Of a DNA stretch of 64,000 nt, positions 17,992-27,143 are shown one piece after another. Numbering within the stretch: position 1 is the stretch's first letter; the number at the start of each line of letters is the position of its first letter. The translations under genes and the position numbers were made by a program. The DNA is from Roseofilum reptotaenium CS-1145 (GTDB lineage: Bacteria; Cyanobacteriota; Cyanobacteriia; Cyanobacteriales; Desertifilaceae), in assembly GCF_028330985.1 (NCBI RefSeq), contig NZ_JAQMUE010000079.1, forward strand, positions 1-64,000, given 5' to 3'. The notes below the pieces were generated by a model. The model ran no database searches and was not told where the DNA came from. It saw only the letters and a list, made by a program, of their open reading frames with translations.

Positions 17992-18168
17992 CAGTATAAG
18001 TCTGCTCAAGTTTTTTTGAGCGTAATCTGGAAATAGAGATTCGACCACTGTATACAGAGGAGACAGGATCAGAACCTTTGGAAATTTTTCTAAAGTTGTG
18101 CTACTGTCTACGGTTGATTACTGTTTTATCTTCCAAGGTTAAACTTTTCTAGAGCCATAGGCGATCGT

Positions 18169-19002
18169 ATGAGTTATTCCAGTCAAACGGAAATTGTAAT
18201 AGAAGCCGGAAGGACAGAGCGGGAATATTGGAAAGACCTGTGGCGCTACCGCGAGTTATTCTACTTTTTGGCATGGCGAGATATCCTGGTTCGGTACAAG
18301 CAAACGGCGATCGGTATTTCGTGGGCATTAATTCGCCCTTTTTTAACTATGGTTGTGTTTACCATAGTCTTTGGTAAACTAGCCGGATTACCTTCAGATG
18401 GAGCGCCTTACCCCATCCTTGTATTTGCAGCCATGCTCCCCTGGCAATTCTTTGCAAGCGCCCTAGCTGAATGCAGCAATAGCCTTATTGGAAATGCCAA
18501 CTTGATCTCCAAAATTTATTTCCCTCGCCTCATTGTTCCCACTAGCGCAGTCATTGTTAGCTTTGTGGATTTCTTAGTTTCTGGAATAATTTTACTAGGA
18601 CTAATGGCCTGGTACAGTTTTGTTCCTTCCTGGAAAATCCTACTCTTACCATTTTTTATATTAATTGCCTTCGCTGCTGCTATGGGCGCAGGCTTATGGT
18701 TAGCCTCTTTAAACGTTCAGTATAGAGATTTTCGCTATGTAGTTCCCTTTCTTGTCCAATTCGGGTTATACATCTCTCCTGTTGGTTTTAGTAGCAATAT
18801 TGTTCCCGATCAATGGCGTTTGATCTATTCATTAAACCCAATGGTCGGAGTCATCGACGGATTTCGCTGGGCTATTTTAGGCAATGAATCTCAGCTTTAC
18901 TTGCCTGGCTTCGTCTTGTCTGTAATTCTAGTCGGCTACCTTTGTATAGGAGGGATCTGGTATTTCCGCAAAATGGAACGTACTTTTGCTGATGTCATTT
19001 AA
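18169..19002 (+). CDS. ABC-2 type polysaccharide export permease (Wzm-like)
   Basis: A 277-residue inner-membrane protein with six predicted transmembrane helices. It has the ABC-2 permease signature (LVRYKQTAIGISWALIRPFL, FAAMLPWQFFASAL, SKIYFPRLIVP, LNPMVGVIDGFRWA). With its ATPase partner it exports lipid-linked glycans, as Wzm/Wzt or TagGH do. The downstream ATPase gene begins within its stop codon (TAATG), so the two are coupled. It opens the 38-kb polysaccharide locus. Confidence 0.92.
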   Translation: MSYSSQTEIVIEAGRTEREYWKDLWRYRELFYFLAWRDILVRYKQTAIGISWALIRPFLTMVVFTIVFGKLAGLPSDGAPYPILVFAAMLPWQFFASALAECSNSLIGNANLISKIYFPRLIVPTSAVIVSFVDFLVSGIILLGLMAWYSFVPSWKILLLPFFILIAFAAAMGAGLWLASLNVQYRDFRYVVPFLVQFGLYISPVGFSSNIVPDQWRLIYSLNPMVGVIDGFRWAILGNESQLYLPGFVLSVILVGYLCIGGIWYFRKMERTFADVI

Positions 19003-20315
19003 TGAGGGAGGGATTGAAAAGCGTGTCTGATAGGATAATCCGAGTAGAGAATTTAGGGAAAACATATATAATTCGCCACCAGCAAAAGGAACCCTATACT
19101 GCTCTCAGAGATGTGATTACCAATGGGGTAAAGTCCTTTGCGGGTAATCTGGTCAAAGGACAGACTCAGAGGCTAGATAATCCCTTACGTGAGGAATTCT
19201 GGGCTTTAAAAGATGTATCGTTTGAGATTCAAAGAGGGGATCGCGTTGGAATAATTGGCCGAAACGGTGCAGGGAAATCAACTTTACTAAAAATTTTAAG
19301 CCGTATCACTGAACCCACAAAAGGAAAAATTAATATTAAAGGCAGAGTGGCTAGTTTGTTAGAAGTCGGCACTGGATTTCATCCCGAACTAACTGGGCGA
19401 GAGAATATTTATCTCAATGGTGCCATTTTAGGCATGAGCAAGGTAGAAATCAAGAAAAAGTTCGATGAAATTGTAGCATTTGCAGAAGTAGAAAAATTTT
19501 TAGATACACCTGTAAAAAGATACTCCTCTGGGATGTATGTTAGATTAGCTTTTGCAGTAGCCGCGCATCTGGAGCCAGAAATATTAATTGTAGATGAGGT
19601 GTTAGCAGTAGGAGATATGCAATTTCAGAAAAAATGTTTAGGAAAAATGGAAGATGTTAGCAAAGAAGGTAGAACTTTGTTATTTGTCTCTCATAATATG
19701 CACACCGTATCTTCATTGTGCAATCAAGCTATTTTTTTGAAGCAAGGACAGATAGTATGCCAAGGGTATACAAAAGATATTATTGAAAAATATTTGCTAT
19801 CAGGATTAAATCATGCAGGTGAAGTTTTATGGAATTTTGATGAATCTCCTAGTCACGAATTAGTTAAACTTCATGCTGTTCGAGTCTTAAACCAAAAACA
19901 CCAATTAGCACATGAAATTTCAATTGCAGAAGAAGTTATCCTAGAGATGGAGTTTTGGTGTCTCAAAAAAACGAGATTGTCTTGTCACTTTCATATCTAT
20001 AGCCAAGATGGAATCTTAATATTTGTGACTACTAATATGCACGATGTATGGGGGCAAAGAGAGTACACTCCAGGTCTATACAAATGTGGATGCGTTATTC
20101 CAGGCAACTTTTTAAATGAAGGAAGACATCATGTTACGCTGTACATCTCAGAGGATACAACTGGGTTTGCTTACATAGAAATGAAAGAAGTAGTTTTATT
20201 TCATATGGTAGAAGTAGAACACCACAAAGGGCGCGGTAACTTCCGTGGGAATAAATGGTCTGGATTAGTTAGACCAGTTTTGCCGTGGACTGGAATGAGG
20301 GTAGAAGATTTATAG
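19002..20315 (+). CDS. ABC exporter ATPase with C-terminal glycan-binding domain (Wzt-like)
   Basis: A 437-residue protein. Residues about 8-250 form the nucleotide-binding domain: Walker A IGRNGAGKSTLL, signature YSSGMYVRLAFA, Walker B ILIVDEVLAVGD, and the switch histidine in LFVSHNMH. Residues about 290-430 are a beta-rich domain like the Wzt-C module that recognises the completed O-antigen end. That suggests export is tied to a specific, probably terminally modified, glycan. The start used overlaps the permease stop. A GTG at 19023 (MSDRIIRVENLG) is a credible alternative because GGGAGGG precedes it. Confidence 0.92.
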   Translation: MREGLKSVSDRIIRVENLGKTYIIRHQQKEPYTALRDVITNGVKSFAGNLVKGQTQRLDNPLREEFWALKDVSFEIQRGDRVGIIGRNGAGKSTLLKILSRITEPTKGKINIKGRVASLLEVGTGFHPELTGRENIYLNGAILGMSKVEIKKKFDEIVAFAEVEKFLDTPVKRYSSGMYVRLAFAVAAHLEPEILIVDEVLAVGDMQFQKKCLGKMEDVSKEGRTLLFVSHNMHTVSSLCNQAIFLKQGQIVCQGYTKDIIEKYLLSGLNHAGEVLWNFDESPSHELVKLHAVRVLNQKHQLAHEISIAEEVILEMEFWCLKKTRLSCHFHIYSQDGILIFVTTNMHDVWGQREYTPGLYKCGCVIPGNFLNEGRHHVTLYISEDTTGFAYIEMKEVVLFHMVEVEHHKGRGNFRGNKWSGLVRPVLPWTGMRVEDL

Positions 20316-20484
20316 TGTATTGAAGTGATGTAGAATATATACTACTATCTATAAAAAATAGGGTCATTATTAATTGAAAATCTCCGTCTCCTAAAATCAT
20401 CAAAGTATCCCAATTTATGCTATTTAGCGATTGTCAAAATTCAAAATTGTTCGTAATTCGTTTTTCGAGGATGAAATTCGATTG

Positions 20485-20643
20485 GCCGTAAAATACTGAT
20501 TGCTGGTGCAGCCGGTTATTTGGGTTCTATAATCTGTGAGCATCTACTAGATTCTGAACATCAGGTAACAGCAATTGATAACTTAATGTATGGGCAAAAT
20601 TGTCTGTATTGGAGGGGGAAACAGCTAGAATTACTTCCTCCAT
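20485..20643 (+). pseudogene. Truncated copy of the downstream SDR epimerase gene
   Basis: The frame reads GRKILIAGAAGYLGSIICEH and continues for about 22 more residues matching the first 40 residues of the SDR at 22062 (GAAGYLGSVICEHLLDAGY). A stop at 20472 lies just upstream, no start codon is present, homology ends near 20610, and a TAA follows at 20641. This is a 5' fragment left by duplication, separated from the intact copy by the SGNH gene. The rest of 20316-20743 is AT-rich with nothing recognisable. Confidence 0.75.
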
Positions 20644-20743
20644 AAAATAAAGAATATTGCGTATTCTCCAGTGTTTCTTGAAAGGGAGAGTCTCAAACTA
20701 AACATAACGAAAAAGTGTAAAAAAAGTTAGGATAGATGAGAAA

Positions 20744-21931
20744 ATGAAGGATAAAATTCGTTTAGTATTGATAAATTTGTTCGTGACTCATATAATCATT
20801 ATGAGTCTGAATTTATTGAGTATTATCGTACTATTTGTGAGTGGAGAGATAAAAGGATTGCCTTCCAGAGAGCAGGCGGACGAGAAATGGGACCAAATGA
20901 GAGCAAATTTACCTAATTATGACGACCATAACCGAGAATTGATCGAACTTCATTTTCGAGAATATCGGCAACAAAAACCACTATATCAATCATATATTGG
21001 CTGGAGCCTGAAACCTTTTAAAGGAAAAACGATAAATATAGACAATAACGGAGATAGGATACATGAGGGCATTAGTGTCGATAAGAGTAATAAATCTGTT
21101 TATTTTTTTGGAGGATCAACACTTTGGGGTGAGGGTGCACCAGATAGTGAGACAATTCCGGCTCTGTTTAGTTTGATTTCAGGATTCCCCTCCTACAACA
21201 AAGGAGATCTAGGCTTGAATAGTCGTCAAGGAGTGGCTAGATTAATTAATCTTTTATCTCAAGGTGAAAAAATAGATTTTGCTATCTTTTATGATGGAGT
21301 TAATGATGTTGCTGCTGCTTGTCTGGCTGGACTAAGAGCAAACGATCATTATAATGCTTCAATCTATAGGGAACGAATAGAAAAGGGAAGAAAATCCCTG
21401 AAAAATGATACTTTAAAGCTATATTTAAACGGTAGTGAATTTGTGCAAGCTCTAGATTGGGCTTTGTTCTTTGGCACTAGAAACTTAGCGGCAAAAATTA
21501 ATCAAAAGATATTTAATCGGTCAACAGTGGAAAGTTCTGTTGATGATTTCTATGTGTGTGATAACTCTTCGGAGCGGGCTCAAAGGGTTGCGGAGTCACT
21601 AGTTAATCATTGGGAAATAGCCCAGAAGATAGCAGAGGACTACGACATCGATTTTTTGGCGATCTTGCAGCCAGTTGCTCACGTTGGCAGCGCAAATTTA
21701 ACTCAGATAACCTTTAATGAATTGCAGCAGGAAGAGGCATTGCAGTACAGAACAGTGTATCCCCTGATTAAAGAGATCATGCAAAAGCGTGGACATAAGT
21801 GGATAGTAGATTACACAGAGATGTTTTCCCGTGATGAGTACATCTACATTGATTTTTGCCATGTGTCTCCCAATGGTAACCTGATAATAGCGGAGCAGAT
21901 TTATAAAGATATTAAGTCTTATCTGGAATAA
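20744..21931 (+). CDS. Membrane-anchored SGNH/GDSL-like hydrolase or acyltransferase
   Basis: A 395-residue protein with one N-terminal transmembrane segment (residues about 6-32) and a large extracytoplasmic domain. SGNH blocks are visible: the serine in YFFGGSTLWGEG (about 118-129), the Asn in FAIFYDGVNDVAA (about 180-192), and the Asp/His pair in IDFCHVSPNGN (about 369-379). Proteins of this type in glycan loci add or remove O-acyl groups. Its place between the exporter and the heptose genes suggests it modifies the same glycan outside the membrane. No close functional homologue is recognised. Confidence 0.7.
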   Translation: MKDKIRLVLINLFVTHIIIMSLNLLSIIVLFVSGEIKGLPSREQADEKWDQMRANLPNYDDHNRELIELHFREYRQQKPLYQSYIGWSLKPFKGKTINIDNNGDRIHEGISVDKSNKSVYFFGGSTLWGEGAPDSETIPALFSLISGFPSYNKGDLGLNSRQGVARLINLLSQGEKIDFAIFYDGVNDVAAACLAGLRANDHYNASIYRERIEKGRKSLKNDTLKLYLNGSEFVQALDWALFFGTRNLAAKINQKIFNRSTVESSVDDFYVCDNSSERAQRVAESLVNHWEIAQKIAEDYDIDFLAILQPVAHVGSANLTQITFNELQQEEALQYRTVYPLIKEIMQKRGHKWIVDYTEMFSRDEYIYIDFCHVSPNGNLIIAEQIYKDIKSYLE

Positions 21932-22061
21932 GCTTGAATAGAACGGGAGTAGGGATAAAGGAAATGGATGAAAAATCAAGAGGGTTGCTAAGAGGTATGA
22001 AAGAATCGAAAAACATGGTACTTTGTGATAAGAAAAAGTAAAGAATACGGGTTGGGAGAAA

Positions 22062-23000
22062 ATGAAAAGACAAGTAATTGTTACAGGAGCAGCAGGTTAT
22101 TTGGGTTCTGTCATCTGCGAACATCTGCTAGATGCTGGCTACAAAGTAAGCGCAATTGATAACTTGGCTTATGGAAAAAATTCTCTTTTTCATCTTTGTG
22201 CTAATCCGGACTTTGATTTTGTTCGAGGCGATGCACGAGATGAAGAAGTTATGCAGGGTCTGATTAAAGAAGCAGATGTCATCATCCCCCTAGCTGCCGT
22301 CGTCGGAGCCCCCGCGTGCAAGCGCGATCCCTGGCTAGCCAAATCAACTAATCTGGAAGCCATACAATTAATTAACCGCTTGCGGAGTCCCGAGCAGTTA
22401 GTTGTGTATCCAACTACCAACAGCGGTTATGGAACCCAATCTGGCGAAACGTATTGCACCGAAGAGACTCCTCTGGAACCGATATCTCTGTATGGGCAAA
22501 CGAAAGTGCAAGCGGAACAGGAAGTGCTTGATAGTCCCAATGCAATTACTTTACGCCTTGCTACAGTATTTGGCATGTCTCCCCGAATGCGTTTGGATTT
22601 ACTTGTAAACCACTTTACCTATGCAGCGGTGACCGATGGCTATATTGTCCTTTTTGAAAAAGACTTCAAGCGGAACTATATCCATATCCGAGATGTAGCG
22701 GATTGCATGATTCACTGCATCAACAATTCAGAGAAGATGGTTGGCCGTCCCTACAATGCAGGACTGGATGCAGCTAACCTATCGAAGGAAGAGTTGGCGC
22801 TGAAGGTTAAAGAGTATGTGCCAAACTTTTACCTTCATTTTGCTCCCATTGGTACCGACCCAGACAAGCGTAACTATATTGTGTCCAATCAACGATTGCG
22901 TGAGGCTGGTTTTGAGGCGAAGCGATCGCTTGATGAAGGTATCCAAGAATTGCTCAAAGGCTATCGCATGATGGGCCGAATGCCGTTCAAGAATATTTAA
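22062..23000 (+). CDS. NAD-dependent epimerase/dehydratase (extended SDR)
   Basis: A 312-residue extended SDR. It has the nucleotide-binding GAAGYLGSVICEHL near the N-terminus, a D-N-L segment after beta-2, the active site SLYGQTK (YxxxK), and the C-terminal sugar-nucleotide region KRNYIHIRDVADC. It acts on a nucleotide sugar; epimerisation or 4-keto reduction is likely. It directly precedes hddC, so its substrate is probably GDP-heptose or a derivative. A broken copy lies at 20485-20643. Confidence 0.8.
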   Translation: MKRQVIVTGAAGYLGSVICEHLLDAGYKVSAIDNLAYGKNSLFHLCANPDFDFVRGDARDEEVMQGLIKEADVIIPLAAVVGAPACKRDPWLAKSTNLEAIQLINRLRSPEQLVVYPTTNSGYGTQSGETYCTEETPLEPISLYGQTKVQAEQEVLDSPNAITLRLATVFGMSPRMRLDLLVNHFTYAAVTDGYIVLFEKDFKRNYIHIRDVADCMIHCINNSEKMVGRPYNAGLDAANLSKEELALKVKEYVPNFYLHFAPIGTDPDKRNYIVSNQRLREAGFEAKRSLDEGIQELLKGYRMMGRMPFKNI

Positions 23001-23011
23001 ACTTCTCACTG

Positions 23012-23734
23012 ATGACAGTACCTGAACTTGCAGAAACTCAAGCAGTTATATTGGCTGGAGGCTTAGGAACGCGTTTACGATCTGTCGTTTCAGATCGCCC
23101 CAAAGTCCTGGCTAAAGTTGGAGATCGGCCTTTCATGGTCTACCTATTGGAGCAGTTGAGTGCGGCTGGAGTTCAGAAAGTTATATTATGTACTGGATAC
23201 TTAGGCGATCAGGTACAAACCACCTTTGAAACCAGCTCTCATCAGCTCGATCTGATCTATTCTCAGGAACTCTCCCCATTGGGAACGGGAGGAGCATTGA
23301 GACTGGCCCTGGACTATATCCAATCTGATTCGGTGTTAGTGATGAATGGTGATTCTTTTTGCGAGATTAGTATTGGCGAGTTTTGGCTCTCTCATGCCGA
23401 TCGCCAAACCGATGTCACAATTGCGTTAACTCAGGTCTCAGACACCAGTCGCTACGGTCGCGTTGAAGTTGATAGTGCGGGAAAAATCCTCAATTTTGCC
23501 GAAAAAGGGAATAGCACGAGTGTAGGTTGGATTAATGCTGGTATTTATTTGATCAAGCGAGAATTAATATCAGAGATTCCGAGGGATCAGGTTATTTCTT
23601 TAGAACAGGAAATCTTACCCAACTGGATCGAGCATAAATCAGTCTATAGCTACCCAACTCAGGGGAAGTTTATCGATATTGGAACCCCAACTAGTTATGC
23701 TCTAGCACAGTCATTTTTGGGGGAGGAACCGTAG
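23012..23734 (+). CDS. hddC: D-glycero-alpha-D-manno-heptose-1-phosphate guanylyltransferase
   Basis: A 240-residue nucleotidyltransferase with the signature AVILAGGLGTRLRSVVSDRP and catalytic LVMNGDSFCEI. It transfers GMP from GTP to heptose 1-phosphate, giving GDP-D-glycero-alpha-D-manno-heptose. The sequence alone would only support a sugar-1-P nucleotidyltransferase. The HddC assignment follows from adjacency to gmhB, gmhA and hddA, the complete set for the GDP-heptose route. It ends 2 bp before gmhB. Confidence 0.87.
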   Translation: MTVPELAETQAVILAGGLGTRLRSVVSDRPKVLAKVGDRPFMVYLLEQLSAAGVQKVILCTGYLGDQVQTTFETSSHQLDLIYSQELSPLGTGGALRLALDYIQSDSVLVMNGDSFCEISIGEFWLSHADRQTDVTIALTQVSDTSRYGRVEVDSAGKILNFAEKGNSTSVGWINAGIYLIKRELISEIPRDQVISLEQEILPNWIEHKSVYSYPTQGKFIDIGTPTSYALAQSFLGEEP

Positions 23735-23736
23735 CG

Positions 23737-24318
23737 ATGAAACCAAAACCTTTTGTCTTGCTAGACCGGGATGGAACAATAATCAGGGAGTGTCACTACC
23801 TTTCTGACCCCAATTTAGTAGAATTACTTCCTAGTGCAGCCGAAGGAATGCGGAAAATGCAAGAAATGGGATTGGGGATAGCAGCCATCACTAATCAATC
23901 AGCAATTGGTCGAGGGTACTTCAATCTAAGCCGTTTGGCAGAAATTCATCAACGATTATCTGCACTATTAGCAGCAGAAGGGGTCCACTTAGATGGTATC
24001 TACTTTTGTCCCCACCGGCCGGATGAAACCTGTCAATGTCGCAAACCCAAAACGGGTATGGTAGAACGAGCAGCAGAAGAGCTGAATTTTGATCTTCCAT
24101 CGAGTTATGTTATCGGTGATAAACCTTGCGATATCGAATTAGGAAATAATATAGGCGCTACCACGTTTCTCGTCCGTACTGGTTACGGCTCTAAATTTGC
24201 TAGAGATGGAATGGTTAACTGTAATTATGTGGTGGACAACTTGTTAGAAGCGGCAACAATAATTGAAGAAAAACTTATCCTAGAGAAGAGGAAAATGGTC
24301 GATGCCCCTAGAAGTTGA
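23737..24318 (+). CDS. gmhB: D-glycero-D-manno-heptose 1,7-bisphosphate 7-phosphatase
   Basis: A 193-residue HAD phosphatase. The nucleophile motif FVLLDRDGTIIRE is at residues 6-18, motif II threonine in ITNQSAIGRGYF, and motif IV VIGDKPCDIELG. The zinc-binding loop CPHRPDETCQCRKP is typical of GmhB. It removes the 7-phosphate before guanylylation. GGAGG precedes the ATG. The 3' end overlaps gmhA by 17 nt. Confidence 0.92.
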   Translation: MKPKPFVLLDRDGTIIRECHYLSDPNLVELLPSAAEGMRKMQEMGLGIAAITNQSAIGRGYFNLSRLAEIHQRLSALLAAEGVHLDGIYFCPHRPDETCQCRKPKTGMVERAAEELNFDLPSSYVIGDKPCDIELGNNIGATTFLVRTGYGSKFARDGMVNCNYVVDNLLEAATIIEEKLILEKRKMVDAPRS

Positions 24319-24898
24319 AGAGCAAAAGGAACGAATACGAAACCATCTGCTCGGTAGTATTTGGGTCAAACAACAAGTTGTTGAACAATGCCTGGACTCG
24401 ATTTTAATTGCAGCCGATCTAATCACTCATACCTTTAGACTAGGTGGCAAGTTATTACTATGTGGTAATGGAGGGAGTGCGGCGGATTGCCAACACATGG
24501 CATCAGAACTGGTGAGTCGCTTAACCAAAGCCTTTGAGCGCCCTGGACTGCCAGCGATCGCCTTAACAACCGATACCTCCTACTTAACCGCTTTTACAAA
24601 CGATTGCGGTTATGAAGGCGTGTTTGAGCGGCAAGTTCAAGCATTAGGGAAACCCCAAGATACCCTCATCGGAATTAGTACCAGTGGCAATTCCCCAAAC
24701 ATTATTAGGGCTATTACAAAAGCCAATGAGCGAGAGATCCTAACCATTGCCTTAACCGGTAATAAAGGTGGACAACTTTTAGGAATTGCCCGGCAATCCA
24801 TTGTAGTCCCCAGCACAGATACCCAATATATTCAAGAATCTCATCTGGCGATCGAACATATCCTCTGCGACCTAGTCGAACAGCAATTATTTGGCTAG
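24302..24898 (+). CDS. gmhA: Sedoheptulose 7-phosphate isomerase
   Basis: A 198-residue SIS-fold isomerase. GNGGSAADCQHMASELVSR is the GmhA signature, and the second phosphate-binding SIS loop is GISTSGNSPNIIRA. It converts sedoheptulose 7-phosphate from the pentose phosphate pathway to D-glycero-D-manno-heptose 7-phosphate, the entry step for the heptose genes around it. Coupled to gmhB by a 17-nt overlap. Confidence 0.94.
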   Translation: MPLEVEEQKERIRNHLLGSIWVKQQVVEQCLDSILIAADLITHTFRLGGKLLLCGNGGSAADCQHMASELVSRLTKAFERPGLPAIALTTDTSYLTAFTNDCGYEGVFERQVQALGKPQDTLIGISTSGNSPNIIRAITKANEREILTIALTGNKGGQLLGIARQSIVVPSTDTQYIQESHLAIEHILCDLVEQQLFG

Positions 24899-24938
24899 GT
24901 AGAGAGTAACATATTTATAAACACCAGGAACAATTTTC

Positions 24939-26033
24939 ATGATCATTAGTAGAACTCCCTTTAGAATATCCTTTCTCGGCGGTGGAACCGACTACCCCGG
25001 TTGGTATCGACAGCATGGGGGTGCAGTATTAGCATCAACCATTGATAAATACTGCTATTTGAGCTGTCGTTACCTACCTCCCTTTTTTGAACACCGAAAT
25101 AGGGTTGTATGGTCAAAGATTGAGAGTTGCCAAACACTTGAAGAAATCACCCATCCATCTGTTCGCGAAGTATTGAAATATTTGGATATTACCCGAGGGG
25201 TAGAAATTCACCACGACGGAGATTTACCAGCGCGCAGTGGTATGGGTTCAAGTTCTGCCTTCACTGTAGGATTGCTTAATGCTCTTTATGCTCTCAAGGG
25301 CAATATATCTAGCAAACATCAATTAGTGAAAGAAAGTATTTATATTGAGCAAGAAATTCTCCAAGAAACTGTTGGTTCTCAGGATCAGGTGTCAGCAGCG
25401 TATGGAGGGTTTAACCACATTACCTTTCTACCCAATGGCGAAATCTCTGTCAGACCCATTACAATTTCTCAACAACGTTTTGAGGAGTTCAATTCCTATC
25501 TCATGCTTTTCTACAGTGGTATTAAACGAACAGCTTCTGATGTTGCTAATAGCTATGTGAATGGTATAGACAGTCGCAAAAGACAACTGCGTATTCTCAA
25601 AGATTTAGTCGAAGAAGGTTTGTCTATTATTAACAGTGGTCAAGACTTAGCTAATTTTGGAGAATTACTACATGAAGCTTGGCAAGTAAAACGCAGTTTG
25701 AGTGAGAAAGTTTCTAATTCTCACATTGATGGACTTTACGCACAAGCTCGCGCAGCCGGTGCAATTGGTGGTAAGCTGACCGGTGCAGGCGGTGGTGGTT
25801 TTTTACTCTTGTTTGTTCCGCCTGATAAGCAAAAAGAGGTTCAAGCAAATTTAAACCATCTGATTCATGTCCCATTCAAACTTGAATTTTCTGGAAGCCA
25901 AATTATCTTTTTTGACCGAGAAGTAGATTATTCGGTTGAAGCTACCAATCGCCAGAATGACTCAGTTGCCGTTTTCCAGGAACTAGACACTCTAGAGAAT
26001 GGAGTTAAAACTTTAGAAAGTACATCGGTTTAG
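24939..26033 (+). CDS. hddA: D-glycero-alpha-D-manno-heptose 7-phosphate 1-kinase
   Basis: A 364-residue GHMP kinase. It has the N-terminal MIISRTPFRISFLGGGTDYP, the ATP loop LPARSGMGSSSAFTVGLLNA (about 96-115), and motif 3 IGGKLTGAGGGGFLLLFV. HddA phosphorylates the heptose 7-phosphate at C1 in alpha configuration, giving the 1,7-bisphosphate for GmhB. A GHMP kinase with no HldE-type protein nearby points to the GDP-D-manno-heptose rather than the ADP-L,D-heptose route. AGGAAC precedes the ATG. Confidence 0.93.
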   Translation: MIISRTPFRISFLGGGTDYPGWYRQHGGAVLASTIDKYCYLSCRYLPPFFEHRNRVVWSKIESCQTLEEITHPSVREVLKYLDITRGVEIHHDGDLPARSGMGSSSAFTVGLLNALYALKGNISSKHQLVKESIYIEQEILQETVGSQDQVSAAYGGFNHITFLPNGEISVRPITISQQRFEEFNSYLMLFYSGIKRTASDVANSYVNGIDSRKRQLRILKDLVEEGLSIINSGQDLANFGELLHEAWQVKRSLSEKVSNSHIDGLYAQARAAGAIGGKLTGAGGGGFLLLFVPPDKQKEVQANLNHLIHVPFKLEFSGSQIIFFDREVDYSVEATNRQNDSVAVFQELDTLENGVKTLESTSV

Positions 26034-26090
26034 TCATCGTATTGTTAGTCATTATCTGTCAATTTAGTCTAGCCTACCCAATCAGTACCT

Positions 26091-27086
26091 ATGACCAACC
26101 CTCAAGAGATTAATCGCGTACTCATTACCGGAATTTCTGGTTCTGGAGGCTCTTATCTGGCCGAATATATTGTTAACCATCACCCCCATGTAGAAATTCA
26201 TGGAATGTCCCGATGGCATAGTACAACCACCCAAGATAATTTAGCAGCTATTCGAGATAAAGTAATCGTTCACGAAACCGATCTAACTGACTTTGGCTCG
26301 GTTTTTTCTGCTCTACAAAAAGTCAAGCCGGATGCTGTTTTTCACTTAGCAGCTCATGCTAATGTCAGGGCTTCTTTTACGACTCCTAATGCAGTTTTAA
26401 CGAATAATATTATCGGAACTAGCAATCTTTTTGAAGCGATTCGACTAGCGGAAATAAATCCCATCATTCAACTGTGCAGTACCTCAGAGGTCTACGGTCA
26501 AGTCGATCCTAAATACGTGCCGATTACAGAAGAAACACCGATGCGGCCAGCCAGCCCTTATGCTGTTTCTAAAGTTGCTCAAGATATGCTAGGCTTCACT
26601 TATTTCACTAGCTACAAAATGCCGATTATACGGACTCGGATGTTTACCTATCTCAATCCCCGACGCACAGATTTATTTGCTACAGCATTTGCCAAGCAAG
26701 TGGCATGGATCGAGCGAGGACTACAAAAAGAAATGGTTCATGGCAATCTCGATTCCGTTCGGACGATTATTGATGTTCGTGACGCGATGGGTGCTTATTG
26801 GGTTGCGATTCAGAGATGTAAACCAGGAGAGGTGTATAACATCGGTGGTATTACTAACATGAAAGTAGGGGAATTTCTAGAACGACTCATTGGCTTGAGC
26901 GATGTAAAAATTCCCAGGAGAACTGACCCTAATTTACTGCGACCTGCTGATGTCACCTTGCAAATTCCTTCTGTCGATAAGTTCATTGAGGAAACGGGTT
27001 GGCAACCTCAATACACTTTTGAAGAAAGTTTACAAGACTTACTCAGTTATTGGAGGAAGGAGGCTGATAAAGCAGCACTATCATAA
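26091..27086 (+). CDS. GDP-mannose 4,6-dehydratase-like enzyme, probable GDP-heptose 4,6-dehydratase
   Basis: A 331-residue extended SDR with dehydratase-type motifs: GISGSGGSYLAEYI for NAD(P), CSTSEVYGQV with the Ser-Glu pair, and SPYAVSKVAQD for YxxxK. Related enzymes convert GDP-mannose to GDP-4-keto-6-deoxymannose. DmhA-type enzymes do the same on GDP-D-glycero-D-manno-heptose. Its place right after the complete GDP-heptose set makes the heptose form the likely substrate. It would supply the 4-keto-6-deoxy intermediate for the 3-dehydratase and TPP enzyme downstream. Confidence 0.82.
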   Translation: MTNPQEINRVLITGISGSGGSYLAEYIVNHHPHVEIHGMSRWHSTTTQDNLAAIRDKVIVHETDLTDFGSVFSALQKVKPDAVFHLAAHANVRASFTTPNAVLTNNIIGTSNLFEAIRLAEINPIIQLCSTSEVYGQVDPKYVPITEETPMRPASPYAVSKVAQDMLGFTYFTSYKMPIIRTRMFTYLNPRRTDLFATAFAKQVAWIERGLQKEMVHGNLDSVRTIIDVRDAMGAYWVAIQRCKPGEVYNIGGITNMKVGEFLERLIGLSDVKIPRRTDPNLLRPADVTLQIPSVDKFIEETGWQPQYTFEESLQDLLSYWRKEADKAALS

Positions 27087-27143
27087 AACCGGATAAAAGC
27101 AGAAGATATATCTAGTTTATCGAGCTTAGACGTAGTTAACTAA

